Positions 40,828 through 50,820 of a stretch of 52,478 nucleotides of DNA are shown piece after piece. This DNA is from CBDCWT01 sp965223305 (GTDB lineage Bacteria; Planctomycetota; Planctomycetia; Pirellulales; Pirellulaceae). The stretch is from NCBI GenBank assembly GCA_965223305.1, contig CBDCWT010000015.1:1-52478 (forward strand), read 5' to 3'. A program made the position numbers and the translations under genes. Within the stretch, counting starts at the first letter, position 1. Each line of letters begins with the position of its first letter. The notes beneath the pieces are model-generated. The model saw only the letters and a list, made by a program, of their open reading frames with translations, ran no database searches and was not told where the DNA came from.

Positions 40828-43779
40828 TCATTCCTGGGGCGCGAAGCAGAGCAGGTCGCCGTTTTCGAGAGACACGTAGATACGATGTTGCCGGTCGATC
40901 GCCGTACCGCCTTTGACGGCCAACGAAGGGAGTTGCTCCAACCAGACGTCCTGGCCGCCTTCGACGTCAATCGCAGCCAAGAAGCTGCGTTCAGGTGCAT
41001 TCTCGACGTGGCCTGTTGCCAACAGCTTGTCGGAAGAAACTACGAAGCTGGTAAAACGACGGTTGGTGTTGTCCTTCCAGAGCGTCGGTGGTGGTTTCTC
41101 GCCCCGTCGCTGCAACCAACGCGCCAGTTCCTTGCGAGGTCTCGTTTCGCCGGCGGGCAACGCCGCTTCCCGCGCTAGGTTGCTGAATCGGCTGCCTTCA
41201 TAGCTGGCGTCGTGACAAATCGTCGATCCGTCCTCACAGGTGTAATCCAACGACAAGTACTTTCCGTAGGTGGGATAGTACGGATAGAAGGCGGTGCGGA
41301 ACTGAGAAGTAACCTGCGCGCGGGGGGTGTTGAGACAGCGTAGGTTGTCGAGGTCATAGCGAGCCACTTCGTAGACTCCCCCAGCCAGGAACTGTAGCTC
41401 CTCGCCGACAATCGCCAAATTCCCTTGGAGACTGACGCCGCTATTGACTTCTGGAGAGAGGGCTCCCGAATCGGAGTTGCCGGCCAGAAGTTCTCCGGTT
41501 CGCGCATCTAGCTTTGCGACGTAGGTGCCGTCGTAGTGGGCGATTCCGGCGGCCGCGAAGACCGATTCGTCGTGGACTACGACGCCGCCGGCGACCGGCC
41601 AGGTCGAGATCAACTTGCTGTAAACCGGGATCCGCCGCTGCTCGGGACCAATGCGGTGTGACCAGAGGAACCGCCCGGTCGCAGCTTCCAGGGCGTAAAC
41701 GCGACCATCGCCGGACCCGACATAGACACGGTCGTGCGCCACTGCGGGTGGGTAGTAGACAGGGCCGGCGGTGTAGAACTTCCAGACCGGCTGGCCCGCG
41801 GCGTCGAGCGCACGGACCGCACCAGTGCGGTCAGCGATAAAGACCAATCCGCCCGCGACGACAGGCGCTGTGGGCAGGTCGTGCTCGGAGATCTTAGTTT
41901 GCCATTGGAGTTTCACACCAGCCGGAATCTCGTTTTTCGTGATATCGCTGCGGGCGTTGTTCGCCCGGTAGCTCGGCCAGTCATCGCCCGACGGTAGAGC
42001 CTCTACCTCGTCGATCCGCTCACCCTTTTGCAGGGCGCTATCCACCGGCTTGCGCGCCGGACCGTTCGCTGTACCCAGGCAGATGTTCCCGTAGAGTGAG
42101 AGTTGGCATCCGCACATCCAAGGGCCCCAATAGAGGTGGCCGTTGGAGATGATGACTCCGTCTTGGCAAGGAGGTCGCATGGGAGCGATGTGATGAGCAG
42201 CGTAGGTCTCTGTCATCACGCGCACCGTCCCGCCATTGGTGCGATAGAAGATGCTGTCGGCACATCCGGTGGCGCGCGTGCAAGCTCGCCGTGTGGGCAA
42301 CGCCCCCAGCACATCACCGGTGTCGTAGTCGAGCCGTACTCCCGACGATTCAGGGCCGGCCGCATAGATGCCATCATCCCTCAGCACGAGTTGCAGATTA
42401 CCATCAGGGTGCGACCAAGCGAGGCTGCCGTCCTTGGCTGACGCTACGACCATCTTAGATCGCTGCGGGCCCGCGAAGAACAGGTACTCATTGTTGCACT
42501 TCATGTAGGCCGTTGTGGCGTAACCAGTAATGTAGTGCTGCGCTTGGCCGTTTGGACCGACAGCCTCCAGCAAGTCCTGGTCGGTGTTCTTCCATCGCGG
42601 CGTGCCGTCGCTCGCATTGACACTCAACAGAAACCGCTCAGCGCTGAAGCAGAAGATGCTATCGTCGTTCATGCAAACGCCGCGCGCGTCAAGAAACTCC
42701 TTGTCACGGTAGTTCCAAAGGACTTCGCCGCTGTTCAAGTCAATCGCCACTAGTGTGCGTCCAAAGCCGAACGCGGTGCGGGGGTCCTTGTAGTCATGTC
42801 CGTCCCACATTCCCCACGGCCAGTGCCCTAGGCCGCGGCGCGCCGACCGTTGCGTCGATACCTGTACCTCAGGGTTGCCGACCAGCGCGTAGAGCACTCC
42901 ATCTCGCATTGCCATCCACTTCCAAACCGGGCCATCTGTTAGTTCCTCCGGGACGGTAATCTCCCGGGTAACTTCGCCGGTCTCGGCATTGATGACCTTG
43001 CATGACTCGTGGTCTCCCATGTAAAGCGCGTCCTCGGTCGCGATCATCGTGTTTCGGTGAATCATGAAGCCTGGTGACAGCGCTCGTTTCCAGAGGATCG
43101 TGCCGTTGTAAGCGTTGATACAGAGCAACGTGTTCAGCATCTCGTTTTGATTTGCTTTATGAGCGATATGTCCCATCGCCTTAAAGACTCGCCCACCCGC
43201 GGCCACCGACTGTTCCGGCATCGGGCTGAACTTGGGATCTGAGAGGAACTGCGTACGGAAGGCTCCGCGTACGTGCTGATCGTCGGATTGTGGGTTATTG
43301 TCCGGGCCATGAAACGGGTGCGTCCATTCATCGATCCCGTCCGGAACCGGCTTGACCAACTCGCGATCGCCGACGAAGGCCGACGCCCGTGGCCTCAGCG
43401 CACGTAGTAGCTCGGCGTCAGGAGTGTCGGGCTGAAGCTGCAAGATGCAGTCAGCAAGGTTGTCTGCCAACTGAATCGACGCGGACGAACCGTGATCTGC
43501 AAACAGACGTTGCCCCAACAGCCCCGCCTCGTCGGCCGCTTGTTGCACCGCCTGGACATCGTCGCGCTGCGAAGATTGAAAGTAGATCGTCAGCTCGCTT
43601 GCTTTGGCGAGATCGACGAGATGCTGAGCGCCGCGCTCCGGCAGGCCGATCACCGCCACGATGCCGCGGCGGACGCCAATCCTCTTCAAGTCGCTCTCCA
43701 CCGTTTCAACGGCGACGCCGCAACGGACAAATGCCAAGGCGGCGCCGAGACAACAGATCACCATTCGATCACTTCTCAT
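40828..43779 (-). CDS. Large secreted PQQ-like beta-propeller protein
   Basis: The ATG at 43779 was preferred to the GTG at 43794 because GGAG lies ten bases upstream and a signal-like segment (MVICCLGAALAFVRCGVAV) follows. The 983-residue protein has a Rossmann-like N-terminal 130 residues (GIVAVIGLPERGAQHLVDLA, ASELTIYFQSS), then two sets of PQQ-type blades: LLCINAYNGTILWKRAL, LVAIDLNSGEVLWNYRD, DGTPRWKNTD, and in the second set AVRALDAAGQPVWKFYTAGP, VYALEAATGRFLWSHRIG and FLAAIDVEGGQDVW. A His/Trp-rich DEWTHPFHGPDNNPQSDDQH precedes the propeller. These planctomycete proteins are presumed periplasmic; catalysis is not shown. Confidence 0.85.
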   Translation of the reverse strand: MRSDRMVICCLGAALAFVRCGVAVETVESDLKRIGVRRGIVAVIGLPERGAQHLVDLAKASELTIYFQSSQRDDVQAVQQAADEAGLLGQRLFADHGSSASIQLADNLADCILQLQPDTPDAELLRALRPRASAFVGDRELVKPVPDGIDEWTHPFHGPDNNPQSDDQHVRGAFRTQFLSDPKFSPMPEQSVAAGGRVFKAMGHIAHKANQNEMLNTLLCINAYNGTILWKRALSPGFMIHRNTMIATEDALYMGDHESCKVINAETGEVTREITVPEELTDGPVWKWMAMRDGVLYALVGNPEVQVSTQRSARRGLGHWPWGMWDGHDYKDPRTAFGFGRTLVAIDLNSGEVLWNYRDKEFLDARGVCMNDDSIFCFSAERFLLSVNASDGTPRWKNTDQDLLEAVGPNGQAQHYITGYATTAYMKCNNEYLFFAGPQRSKMVVASAKDGSLAWSHPDGNLQLVLRDDGIYAAGPESSGVRLDYDTGDVLGALPTRRACTRATGCADSIFYRTNGGTVRVMTETYAAHHIAPMRPPCQDGVIISNGHLYWGPWMCGCQLSLYGNICLGTANGPARKPVDSALQKGERIDEVEALPSGDDWPSYRANNARSDITKNEIPAGVKLQWQTKISEHDLPTAPVVAGGLVFIADRTGAVRALDAAGQPVWKFYTAGPVYYPPAVAHDRVYVGSGDGRVYALEAATGRFLWSHRIGPEQRRIPVYSKLISTWPVAGGVVVHDESVFAAAGIAHYDGTYVAKLDARTGELLAGNSDSGALSPEVNSGVSLQGNLAIVGEELQFLAGGVYEVARYDLDNLRCLNTPRAQVTSQFRTAFYPYYPTYGKYLSLDYTCEDGSTICHDASYEGSRFSNLAREAALPAGETRPRKELARWLQRRGEKPPPTLWKDNTNRRFTSFVVSSDKLLATGHVENAPERSFLAAIDVEGGQDVWLEQLPSLAVKGGTAIDRQHRIYVSLENGDLLCFAPQE

Positions 43780-43998
43780 GACCAGGGGCTCCACAGAGTT
43801 CGGAGGGACTGTCCACTCTCAGCTCAAAACTGACGGTCGGTGGCATGCGATGCGAGAAACAGATTCATAGCTCGGCCAACGACGTATATGGTATCCCGCC
43901 TGACTAGCGGTAGAAAGTAGTGCCGCTTGCAAATCGCCTACTTGGCCGCTAGGCTCTCGTGGCAGAGTGAAACCGAACCGAGACAGCCGGGAAGCGCC

Positions 43999-44694
43999 AT
44001 GGAAAACTCGAACGATGAGGCCCGGCGGCTACTCGCCGATGCGTTGCGATCGGTCGACGAGTACTACAAGCAACAAGGCATTTTTCAAGAGCGGTTTGGG
44101 TTCGGCGTAAAGCCGGCCGTGGTCGTGGTTGATTTTGCCAACGGTTGGACGGACGCCGCCTACGCCGGCGGCAGTCAGCGCCTTGATGCACCGGTAGAGA
44201 ATACAGGAACGCTCCTGGCCACGGCTCGCAAGGTGGGTGCGCCGGTAATCTACACCACCTCGCCCTATCGACCGGACAGTGGGGATCAGCCCTTTAAGTC
44301 GGCTGCCGATCCCTCGGCGAACTTCCGAGCATGGGACGAACGGGCCAGCCTGATCGACGAGAGAGTCGCTCCGCAGCCTGAAGATCTGCTGATCGAAAAG
44401 GAGAATGCCAGCGCGTTTTTCGGAACCCATCTGGTCAGCTACTTGATTCACCATGCGGTCGACACTTTGTTGATCACTGGCTGCAGCACCAGCGCCTGTA
44501 TCCGCGCCACAGCCACAGACGCTAAGAGTTATAGGTTTCGGCCAATCATCATTGAAGACTGTGTAGGCGATCGTTCTGCGGTATGCCACGTTTTTACACT
44601 GTTTGATATCCAAGCGCGGTTTGCCGATGTGGTGACACTGGACGACGCGCTCGCTTACCTGCGTTCACGCGGCGAGGTAGATGACCGAGCGTGA
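43999..44694 (+). CDS. Isochorismatase-family cysteine hydrolase (carbamoylsarcosine amidase-like)
   Basis: The ATG at 43999 gives 231 residues. The catalytic triad of the family is visible: Asp in AVVVVDFANGW, Lys in LLIEKENASAFFGT, and Cys in LLITGCSTSACIRATATDAK. The FANGWTD wording and length point to the N-carbamoylsarcosine amidase/maleamate amidohydrolase branch rather than nicotinamidase. It would cleave an amide or ureido bond in the cytoplasm. Divergent from the PQQ gene; a repeat of the GTTAGCCCACGG type follows at 44711-44766. Confidence 0.88.
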   Translation: MENSNDEARRLLADALRSVDEYYKQQGIFQERFGFGVKPAVVVVDFANGWTDAAYAGGSQRLDAPVENTGTLLATARKVGAPVIYTTSPYRPDSGDQPFKSAADPSANFRAWDERASLIDERVAPQPEDLLIEKENASAFFGTHLVSYLIHHAVDTLLITGCSTSACIRATATDAKSYRFRPIIIEDCVGDRSAVCHVFTLFDIQARFADVVTLDDALAYLRSRGEVDDRA

Positions 44695-44710
44695 TTTCTG
44701 GACATTAGCT

Positions 44711-44766
44711 GCTGGGCGTTAGCCCACGGTCTCTACGACAACCGGATGCTAACGCATTCCGGCTGA
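44711..44766. repeat. Palindromic repeat TGGGCGTTAGCCCA / CCGGATGCTAACGCATTCCGG
   Basis: Two adjacent hairpins: TGGGC-GTTA-GCCCA and CCGGATGCTAACGCATTCCG. The same pair appears twice between the Nramp-like gene and lpxB, and partly at 39814, 48095 and 48258. Confidence 0.6.
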
Positions 44767-44815
44767 TTTGTTGTCGCAAGATCAAACTCGTTGGTTTACT
44801 GATGGGAGTTCGCAG

Positions 44816-46270
44816 ATGTCCATTTTGGAGCCCCTCGGTGGGAGAAGCATCTTTGCGAGGGCACTCTTGACGGTTTGGCCACTGCATCTGTTGTGGCTGG
44901 GCTTGGTCGCCCCGGCACCTCAGCTGCTCAGCGGTGGCGAGCTGCGAGCGGGGATCGCGACTACCGACATTACGCCCCCAATTCCTTATCGAATGAGTGG
45001 CTACTTCAGCGAGCGTCTGAGTACGGGTACGAAGGACCCACTACTCGCCAAGGCAATTGTCTTCGAGCAAGACGGGACGCGCGCGGCGATGGTTTTCTGC
45101 GATCTCATCGGTATCGCACCACAGACGGCCGCCAAATCACGGCAACTGGCAAGCCAAGCAGCAGACATTCCGGTCGGTCACATCGTACTCATGGCCACGC
45201 ACTCCCACACCGGGCCGCTGTACTGGGGTGCGCTAAGAAATCACCTTCACCAACGCATTATCAATGAGCGTGGAAGTGATCCGTACGAAACGGTCGACTA
45301 TCCCGCGGAACTTGCCGAGAAGCTGGCGCACGTTGTTGCAGAAGCCGCAACATCTCTGCAAGCCGTAAGCTTGCGGGCCGGCTATGCCGAGGAACGCAGA
45401 CTCTCGTTTAACCGTCGTTTTCACATGAAAGACGGATCGGTTCGGTTCAATCCGGGACAACGTAATCCGGACATTGTGCGGGTGGCCGGACCGATCGATC
45501 CACAGGTCGGACTTGTCGCCTGCTATGCCCGGCAAGAAGAATTGCCGCTAGCGATGATCGTCTCTTTCGCTCTCCATCTTGATACTGTCGGCGGCACGGA
45601 GTACTCGGCAGACTACCCCGGATACGTGCAGGAACATCTGAGTGAACGCTTTGGCGCGGACTTTACTTCCCTGTTCGGCGCAGGCACCTGCGGAGATATC
45701 AACCACGTCGACGTGACGGTCCAAGGTCGCCGCAGCGCCGCGGAGATTGGCAAGTTGCTGGCACAGACGGTCGAACAAGAGGTACCGCGACTTTCTATTG
45801 TCGCTGAGCCTGACTTGGGCGTTCGCCGCGCCACCGTTGAGGCTCCTCTGCAGGTCTTCTCGACCCAAGAAATCGACGCGGCGCGACGGAACATGGAGTT
45901 CGTGGATAGTCGACGGCTGTCGTTTTTGGAACGGGTTGAAGCCTACAAAATCATGGCTGTCCAGCAGCGGGAGAGCCGTACACTTCCGATCGAAGTACAG
46001 GTCTTCCGGTTGAGCCGCGATACGGCCATCGTCACGCTGCCGGGTGAGGTGTTTGTCGAGTTAGGAATTGCGATCAAGTCTGAGTCACCGTTCCCCACGA
46101 CACTAGTTGTCGAACTTGCCAACGACGCGCCTGGGTACATTCCCACGAGGCAGGCTTTCGCGGAAGGGAGTTACGAAACGGTCAATTCCAGGATCCAATC
46201 GGGTAGCGGTGAGAAGATGGTCGAGACTGCTGTTCGGCTGCTGAACGAGTTAGCGTCCGGCGGAGACTAG
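44816..46270 (+). CDS. Secreted neutral/alkaline ceramidase-like protein
   Basis: The ATG at 44816 has GGGAG (44804-44808) upstream and gives 484 residues with a long signal segment (LLTVWPLHLLWLGLVAPAPQ). The N-terminal ceramidase domain is recognisable: LRAGIATTDITPPIPYRMSG, DPLLAKAIVFEQDG, MATHSHTGPLYWG with two metal-type His, SFALHLDTVGG, SADYPGYVQEHLSERFG and GTCGDINHVDV. The C-terminal immunoglobulin-like domain of eukaryotic ceramidase is absent. Planctomycetes encode many such truncated paralogues; the substrate is probably not ceramide in every case. The next gene starts 26 bp after its stop. Confidence 0.82.
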   Translation: MSILEPLGGRSIFARALLTVWPLHLLWLGLVAPAPQLLSGGELRAGIATTDITPPIPYRMSGYFSERLSTGTKDPLLAKAIVFEQDGTRAAMVFCDLIGIAPQTAAKSRQLASQAADIPVGHIVLMATHSHTGPLYWGALRNHLHQRIINERGSDPYETVDYPAELAEKLAHVVAEAATSLQAVSLRAGYAEERRLSFNRRFHMKDGSVRFNPGQRNPDIVRVAGPIDPQVGLVACYARQEELPLAMIVSFALHLDTVGGTEYSADYPGYVQEHLSERFGADFTSLFGAGTCGDINHVDVTVQGRRSAAEIGKLLAQTVEQEVPRLSIVAEPDLGVRRATVEAPLQVFSTQEIDAARRNMEFVDSRRLSFLERVEAYKIMAVQQRESRTLPIEVQVFRLSRDTAIVTLPGEVFVELGIAIKSESPFPTTLVVELANDAPGYIPTRQAFAEGSYETVNSRIQSGSGEKMVETAVRLLNELASGGD

Positions 46271-46296
46271 AGGACAATCCAGTATTGAGCATAGCG

Positions 46297-47226
46297 ATGC
46301 ACCAGATTCGAGCAGAGTTCAAGTCTTCCGCAGTCTCCAGGGAGCCGTCGTGGTGGCTTCGCCGATTGGCATCCTTCAAATGGACATTGTTCGTCGGTGT
46401 CTTTTTTGCAGTCGGGACACCTTCTATCGGCGCGGTGGAGATCAGCGAGGTTCGCTATGAAGGGCGCGCACATTTCAAGGTGAAAACCGAGTGGATGACG
46501 TGGTATTACGACCGTGCGGGAGGCGGTTTTTCGCGGCTGGTCGATCGCGACGGTCGCGATTGGATTGCGTTTAAGAAAGATCCATTACAGCAATATCCGG
46601 CGTCGGCCGCGGCCGGCTACCGCGGCCTTCCCAACTCGGTTTTCATTGGACCGGACAAGGGAGCCGGCCATCCCGGCTTCGACCAGTGCATCAGCCGGCA
46701 AGCGGGGCCAGCCAGGATTCAGACCACGAGTCGCTCTCAGAAGTGGAAGTGGAGCTGGACTTTTACCGAACGCATGGCGACATTTTCTATGGACCAGGCC
46801 GACGATCAGTACAAGTGGTGGTTTCTGTACGAGGGGCCCATCGCCGGTTCGTTTGCACCGACCAAGAAGATCTGGGGAAGCGATCAGGGCGGACCGCGCA
46901 CGGACGTACCGGGATCAAGCACCCAGTTGTTTGACACCTGGCAGTGGGTGTACTTTGGTGAGCGGGACCTTTCACGAGTGCTGTTCGTTGTCCAGCACGA
47001 GCCGGACGATCTGCCGGACACACTGTGGTATTTGGGCAGTAGCGACCGGGGGTCGGTAGCGGCTCCGGATGGCATGGTCGTCTTCGGGTTCGGCCGTGGT
47101 CCCGGGACGAAGCCTCAGTTTCAGGGTGCTGGTCATCGGTTCACGGTCGGCTTCTTGGAAGCTACGGTCCAATCTGGGGAAGATCACGCCAGCCTGGCCG
47201 TGCAGATTCGTGCTGCGATCGAGTAG
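46297..47226 (+). CDS. Conserved secreted protein of unknown function
   Basis: I do not recognise the family. The 309-residue protein has an N-terminal signal/anchor (ASFKWTLFVGVFFAVGTPSI) and a beta-rich, Trp-rich body: YEGRAHFKVKTEWMTWYYDR, GGFSRLVDRDGRDWIAFKKD, KWKWSWTFTERMATFSM, YKWWFLYEGPIAGSF, DTWQWVYFGERDLSR, GHRFTVGFLEATV. This pattern suggests a galactose-mutarotase-like or lectin-like sandwich acting on a carbohydrate (inferred only). It lies between a ceramidase-like gene and a glycerol facilitator gene on the same strand. Confidence 0.7.
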   Translation: MHQIRAEFKSSAVSREPSWWLRRLASFKWTLFVGVFFAVGTPSIGAVEISEVRYEGRAHFKVKTEWMTWYYDRAGGGFSRLVDRDGRDWIAFKKDPLQQYPASAAAGYRGLPNSVFIGPDKGAGHPGFDQCISRQAGPARIQTTSRSQKWKWSWTFTERMATFSMDQADDQYKWWFLYEGPIAGSFAPTKKIWGSDQGGPRTDVPGSSTQLFDTWQWVYFGERDLSRVLFVVQHEPDDLPDTLWYLGSSDRGSVAAPDGMVVFGFGRGPGTKPQFQGAGHRFTVGFLEATVQSGEDHASLAVQIRAAIE

Positions 47227-47279
47227 CTGCAGACCCTGTTCCCGAGGCAGCCTACAGACAAACATTGGGAGTCAATGCC

Positions 47280-48017
47280 ATGTCGCCTTTTCTTGCTGAG
47301 CTGTTTGGTACGGCGATCCTGGTGCTTCTCGGCAACGGTGTGGTGGCGAATGTCCTATTAGGTGATACGAAGGGTAATGGGGGCGGCTGGATCGTCATCG
47401 CGGCCGGCTGGGGGTTTGCTGTCTACACCGCGGTGCTGTGCGTCGAGCAGTTCAGCGGGGCTCACTTAAATCCTGCTGTCACGATCGGACTCGCCTTCGC
47501 CGGGGAATTCGCTTGGAATCTGGTTCCAGGCTACATCGCTGCTCAGATGCTAGGTGGATTCTGCGGTGCGGTGCTAGTTTTTTGTTTTTACAAGCTGCAT
47601 TACGACCGGACCGATGATGGCGATCTGAAGCTGGCCACGTTTTGCACCTCTGCGAACATTCGTTCAGCACCTTTTAATCTCTTCTCGGAAGTCGTCGCGA
47701 CCTTTGTGCTCGTTTATGCCGTGTTAATGATGAGCGACCCGACCTTTGCGCTCGAGGCGGAGTCTGGGGCAGCAGAGATACCGGTCGGTCTGGGGTCGAT
47801 TGGTGCGCTCCGCGTAGGTCTGGTTGTCTTTACGATCGGCCTCTGCCTCGGTGGCACGACCGGGTACGCCATCAATCCGGCCCGCGACTTGGCGCCCCGG
47901 ATCGCGCACTGGCTATTGCCTGTACCCGGGAAACGCGATAGTGACTGGACGTATGCACCGATCCCGGTGCTTGGACCGCTGCTTGGCGCCTGCTTGGCCG
48001 CCATGCTGGCCTGGTGA
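47280..48017 (+). CDS. Aquaporin-family glycerol facilitator
   Basis: The ATG at 47280, with TTGGGAG (47265-47271) upstream, gives 245 residues. Six hydrophobic helices and two half-helices are visible, with the pore boxes HLNPAVTIG and AINPARDLAPR. The Asp after the second NPAR box is the mark of glycerol-conducting GlpF-type channels, as opposed to the bulky residue of water-only aquaporins. The N-terminus MSPFLAELFGTAILVLLGNG is typical. It allows passive flow of glycerol or small polyols through the inner membrane. A ceramidase-like gene upstream may release such compounds (inferred). Confidence 0.93.
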   Translation: MSPFLAELFGTAILVLLGNGVVANVLLGDTKGNGGGWIVIAAGWGFAVYTAVLCVEQFSGAHLNPAVTIGLAFAGEFAWNLVPGYIAAQMLGGFCGAVLVFCFYKLHYDRTDDGDLKLATFCTSANIRSAPFNLFSEVVATFVLVYAVLMMSDPTFALEAESGAAEIPVGLGSIGALRVGLVVFTIGLCLGGTTGYAINPARDLAPRIAHWLLPVPGKRDSDWTYAPIPVLGPLLGACLAAMLAW

Positions 48018-48094
48018 AACCCCGGTCGACAACGGGTCGTCAGATGCGGGGATCATCTGGGACCCCGGACGCTACGCGTCGGTTTCGCTGGGAA

Positions 48095-48325
48095 CCGTGG
48101 GCTAACGCCCAGCGGCTGATTTGGAGCGTAGCCGAACTCGCCAGAGTTTGGTGGACTGCATGACTTCGTCTTTCTTCACTCTCCCCTCGGGGAGAGTCGG
48201 CCCGAAGGGCCGGAGGGGGGGTGCTCGCCGGACGTTACGCGTCGGTTTCGCTGGGGAACCGTGGGCTAACGCCGGCTAACGCCCAGCGGCTGATTTGAAG
48301 CGTAGCCGAACTCGCCAGAGTTTGG
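48095..48325. repeat. Mosaic of palindromic repeats after the glycerol facilitator gene
   Basis: The stretch 48018-48423 has no gene. It holds GTGGGCTAACGCCCAGCGGC (48095 onward and again from about 48260 with a small internal duplication), two GTAGCCGAACTCGCCAGAGT elements (48128-48151, 48302-48325) and a CTCCCCTCGGGGAG-GGCCCGAAGGGCC block (48165-48220) that matches 39590-39646. Confidence 0.7.
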
Positions 48326-48423
48326 TGGCGTGCCACCTCCGAGGGTGAGGGTGAGGCAGATGCCGGCAAGCTTAGTCGCGATGAGGCGAACCGCAGTCGT
48401 TTACTTACGTCTGCTGGTCGACT

Positions 48424-49308
48424 TCAATCCTCCAAATGCTCGCGGAACCATCCCACCAGCTCACCGATCGCCTGCTCCAGATCTTTGGGTTTGAACCCGT
48501 GCGCGGATTCGTCGTAGACAACTAGCCGGCTGGGTACTTCCTTTTCCTTGAGCGCCAGGTGGATATCTTGCGAGTGTTTTATCGGGACTAATTCATCCTT
48601 TGCACCTACGAGCAACAACGTGGGAGGGTCGTCGGACGAGACGTGTAGCAGTGGTGAAACCTCCCCGGCCTTCTCGACGGCCAAGTTTAGCGCCGGGAAT
48701 CGGTCGTACGCTGGAAGGTGCTTGGGCGCCTCCCAGACCATCACACGAAGATCCGTCGGAGCGACGAACGCAACAACGGCTTGTACCCGATCACTTGTTT
48801 GCAGCACTGGATCATTAGCATCGGGATCACCGTCGTCCGACGCCGTACCCAGCATCAAGGATAAATGTCCTCCGGCACTCATACCGAAAACGCCCAGCCG
48901 GTCTGGGTCGACTCCGAAGCGTGCGGCGTGCAGGCGAATAAACCGCACACTGCGTCGCACGTCCGTGAGTGCCTCGGGAATCGAGAACTTTGGACTGCTT
49001 CCATGACGTACGGCGAATACGGTGAAGCCTTGGTCAGTCAGTGGTTGGAACAACTTGAGCGACCTCTCTGGCGGCGCCCAACGTGAGTACCAACCACCAC
49101 TGACCATGAACAACACACCGGCGCCGTTCGGCTCTTCACGCGGTTTAAAGACGTCTAGTGTTAGGGCCAGTCCGTACTTGTGACCGTAGACGACATCAGC
49201 CACGATCTCCGGAGCACTCGAGTTAGTCGTTGCCGGTTCTGTCGCTTGTGTCCCAGCTGTGATCGCGACAAGGATCAGAAAACAGGTATTCGATGCCCGA
49301 AAAGACAT
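48424..49308 (-). CDS. Secreted alpha/beta hydrolase (BD-FAE/esterase type)
   Basis: The ATG at 49308 starts a signal peptide (MSFRASNTCFLILVAITAGT); the open frame extends to 49539 but that lead lacks support. The 294-residue protein has an alpha/beta-hydrolase fold: ALTLDVFKPREEPNGAGVLF, the oxyanion-type SGGWYSR, the nucleophile elbow GVFGMSAGGHLSLM, the acidic residue near LLLVGAKDELVPI, and the catalytic His in YDESAHGFK. It resembles the BD-FAE carboxylesterases often found beside sulfatases or glycoside hydrolases. The substrate is unknown. Divergent from the second esterase gene. Confidence 0.86.
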   Translation of the reverse strand: MSFRASNTCFLILVAITAGTQATEPATTNSSAPEIVADVVYGHKYGLALTLDVFKPREEPNGAGVLFMVSGGWYSRWAPPERSLKLFQPLTDQGFTVFAVRHGSSPKFSIPEALTDVRRSVRFIRLHAARFGVDPDRLGVFGMSAGGHLSLMLGTASDDGDPDANDPVLQTSDRVQAVVAFVAPTDLRVMVWEAPKHLPAYDRFPALNLAVEKAGEVSPLLHVSSDDPPTLLLVGAKDELVPIKHSQDIHLALKEKEVPSRLVVYDESAHGFKPKDLEQAIGELVGWFREHLED

Positions 49309-49610
49309 TTGATGTGGCTCCCAAGAGTTGAGGACGGCGAGTAGGTCGCACTTCCCATCACAAGTATGGCCGCTCGACTCGCTCTGACACGCGGCTAGTT
49401 TCTGTTCGTTGTATAGTACCCGATAAGGGAAACGCGGTGTGAGTCGGATGCCGCGAGATTGGGTGTCCCCCGCAACCGTATTCATCCCTCCGAATTTGAC
49501 CGGCAGTTGAGCGTTTGACAGAATAGCATCTCTCGCCAATCACCCCCTCCAAAAAACTCAGCGTGGTTCGGAAATCTGACCAGTAATCAGGCGCGAAAGG
49601 TAATTGAGTC

Positions 49611-50789
49611 ATGCTGCACCGTTTGACTGGCTTCGTCGTTCTTGTCTGTTCGACAACCCTGTTGGGCGAGGACAAGAATGATCCCGCTCCGATTCTATGT
49701 CGCGGCTATTACCATTCCGAAGAGGACGCGATCGCCCAGCTGGCTCGCATGGCTGCGACCTATTCGAGTCTCACCGAGTGGAGGGACCGGGCCGCACGAG
49801 TCCGCAAGCAGATCCTGGTTGGTGCCAACCTTGATCCGCTGCCGAAGCGCACGCCGTTGAAACCGATCGTTCACAAGAGGCGCGAATACGACGGCTACTC
49901 CGTCGAGTCAGCTGCGTTTGAAGCTCGCCCGGGCTTCTATGTCTATGGAAATCTGTATCGGCCGCTCGGCAAGCAAGGGCCGCATCCCGCTGTGCTTTGT
50001 CCCCACGGTCACGCCCGTGGTCCTGGTGGCGGTCGGTTGAGGCCTGATCAGCAGTATCGATGTGCAACGATGTAGCTCGTATGGGCGCGGTAGTGTTCTC
50101 ATACGACATGATTGGGCTCGGCGAGTCATTGCACCACGGCTGGGATCACGAGCACGAGCAAGCGATGACCTTGCAGACATGGAGCAGCATTCGAGCCATC
50201 GACTTCGTGCAATCCTTGGACGACGTGGACGACGAGCGTATTGGAGTAACTGGATGTTCCGGCGGTGGAACTCAGACGTTCCTGCTGACGGCTGTCGACG
50301 ACCGAGTCACGGTGTCGGTGCCGGGTGGTGATGGTCTCGGCACATTTCTTCGGCGGCTGCCACTGTGAGAGTGGCATGCCGATCCACAAGACCACCGAGT
50401 TGGAAACCAACAACGCTGAAATCGCCGCCCTCGCCGCCCCTCGTCCCCTCATGCTGATCTCGGTCGGTGGCGACTGGACTAAGAACACACCTCTCGTCGA
50501 GTACCCGTACATCCGCAATGTCTACGGCTTGTACGGTGAGCCGTCACGAGTTGAGAACGTTCACTATCCAGGCCGCAAACACGGCTATCAGTATTTAAAG
50601 CGGCAGGCGATGTATCCGTTCATGGTCAAGCACCTTGGACTCGACTCAAAGGGCATCTTCAACACAGATACTGAAGTCTACGACGAAACGGGAACGACTA
50701 TCGAAACGCCCGCGCAGATGTATGTGTTCGATGAGTCCCAGCCCTATCCAGCGTCCGGGCTAAGACCGGGCGCCTCGGTGCCGCTCTAG
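49611..50789 (+). pseudogene. Acetylxylan-esterase-like hydrolase, two frameshifts
   Basis: Three consecutive frames spell one alpha/beta hydrolase. Frame 1 (49611 to about 50060): a signal-like lead, RGYYHSEEDAIAQLARMAAT, and GFYVYGNLYRPLGKQGPHPA-VLCPHGHARG. Frame 2 (about 50060-50335): NDVARMGAVVFSYDMIGLGE and the nucleophile GVTGCSGGGTQTFLLTAVDD. Frame 3 (about 50335-50789): HFFGGCHCESGMPIHKTTEL, ALAAPRPLMLISVGGDWTKN and the His in HYPGRKHGY. One shift sits in a GGG run near 50325. All motifs survive, so the gene is either recently broken or misassembled. Related to acetylxylan esterase/cephalosporin deacetylase-type proteins. Confidence 0.75.
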
Positions 50790-50820
50790 ATTCGCGCGGA
50801 GACTCTTTGAGTTTTCGATG

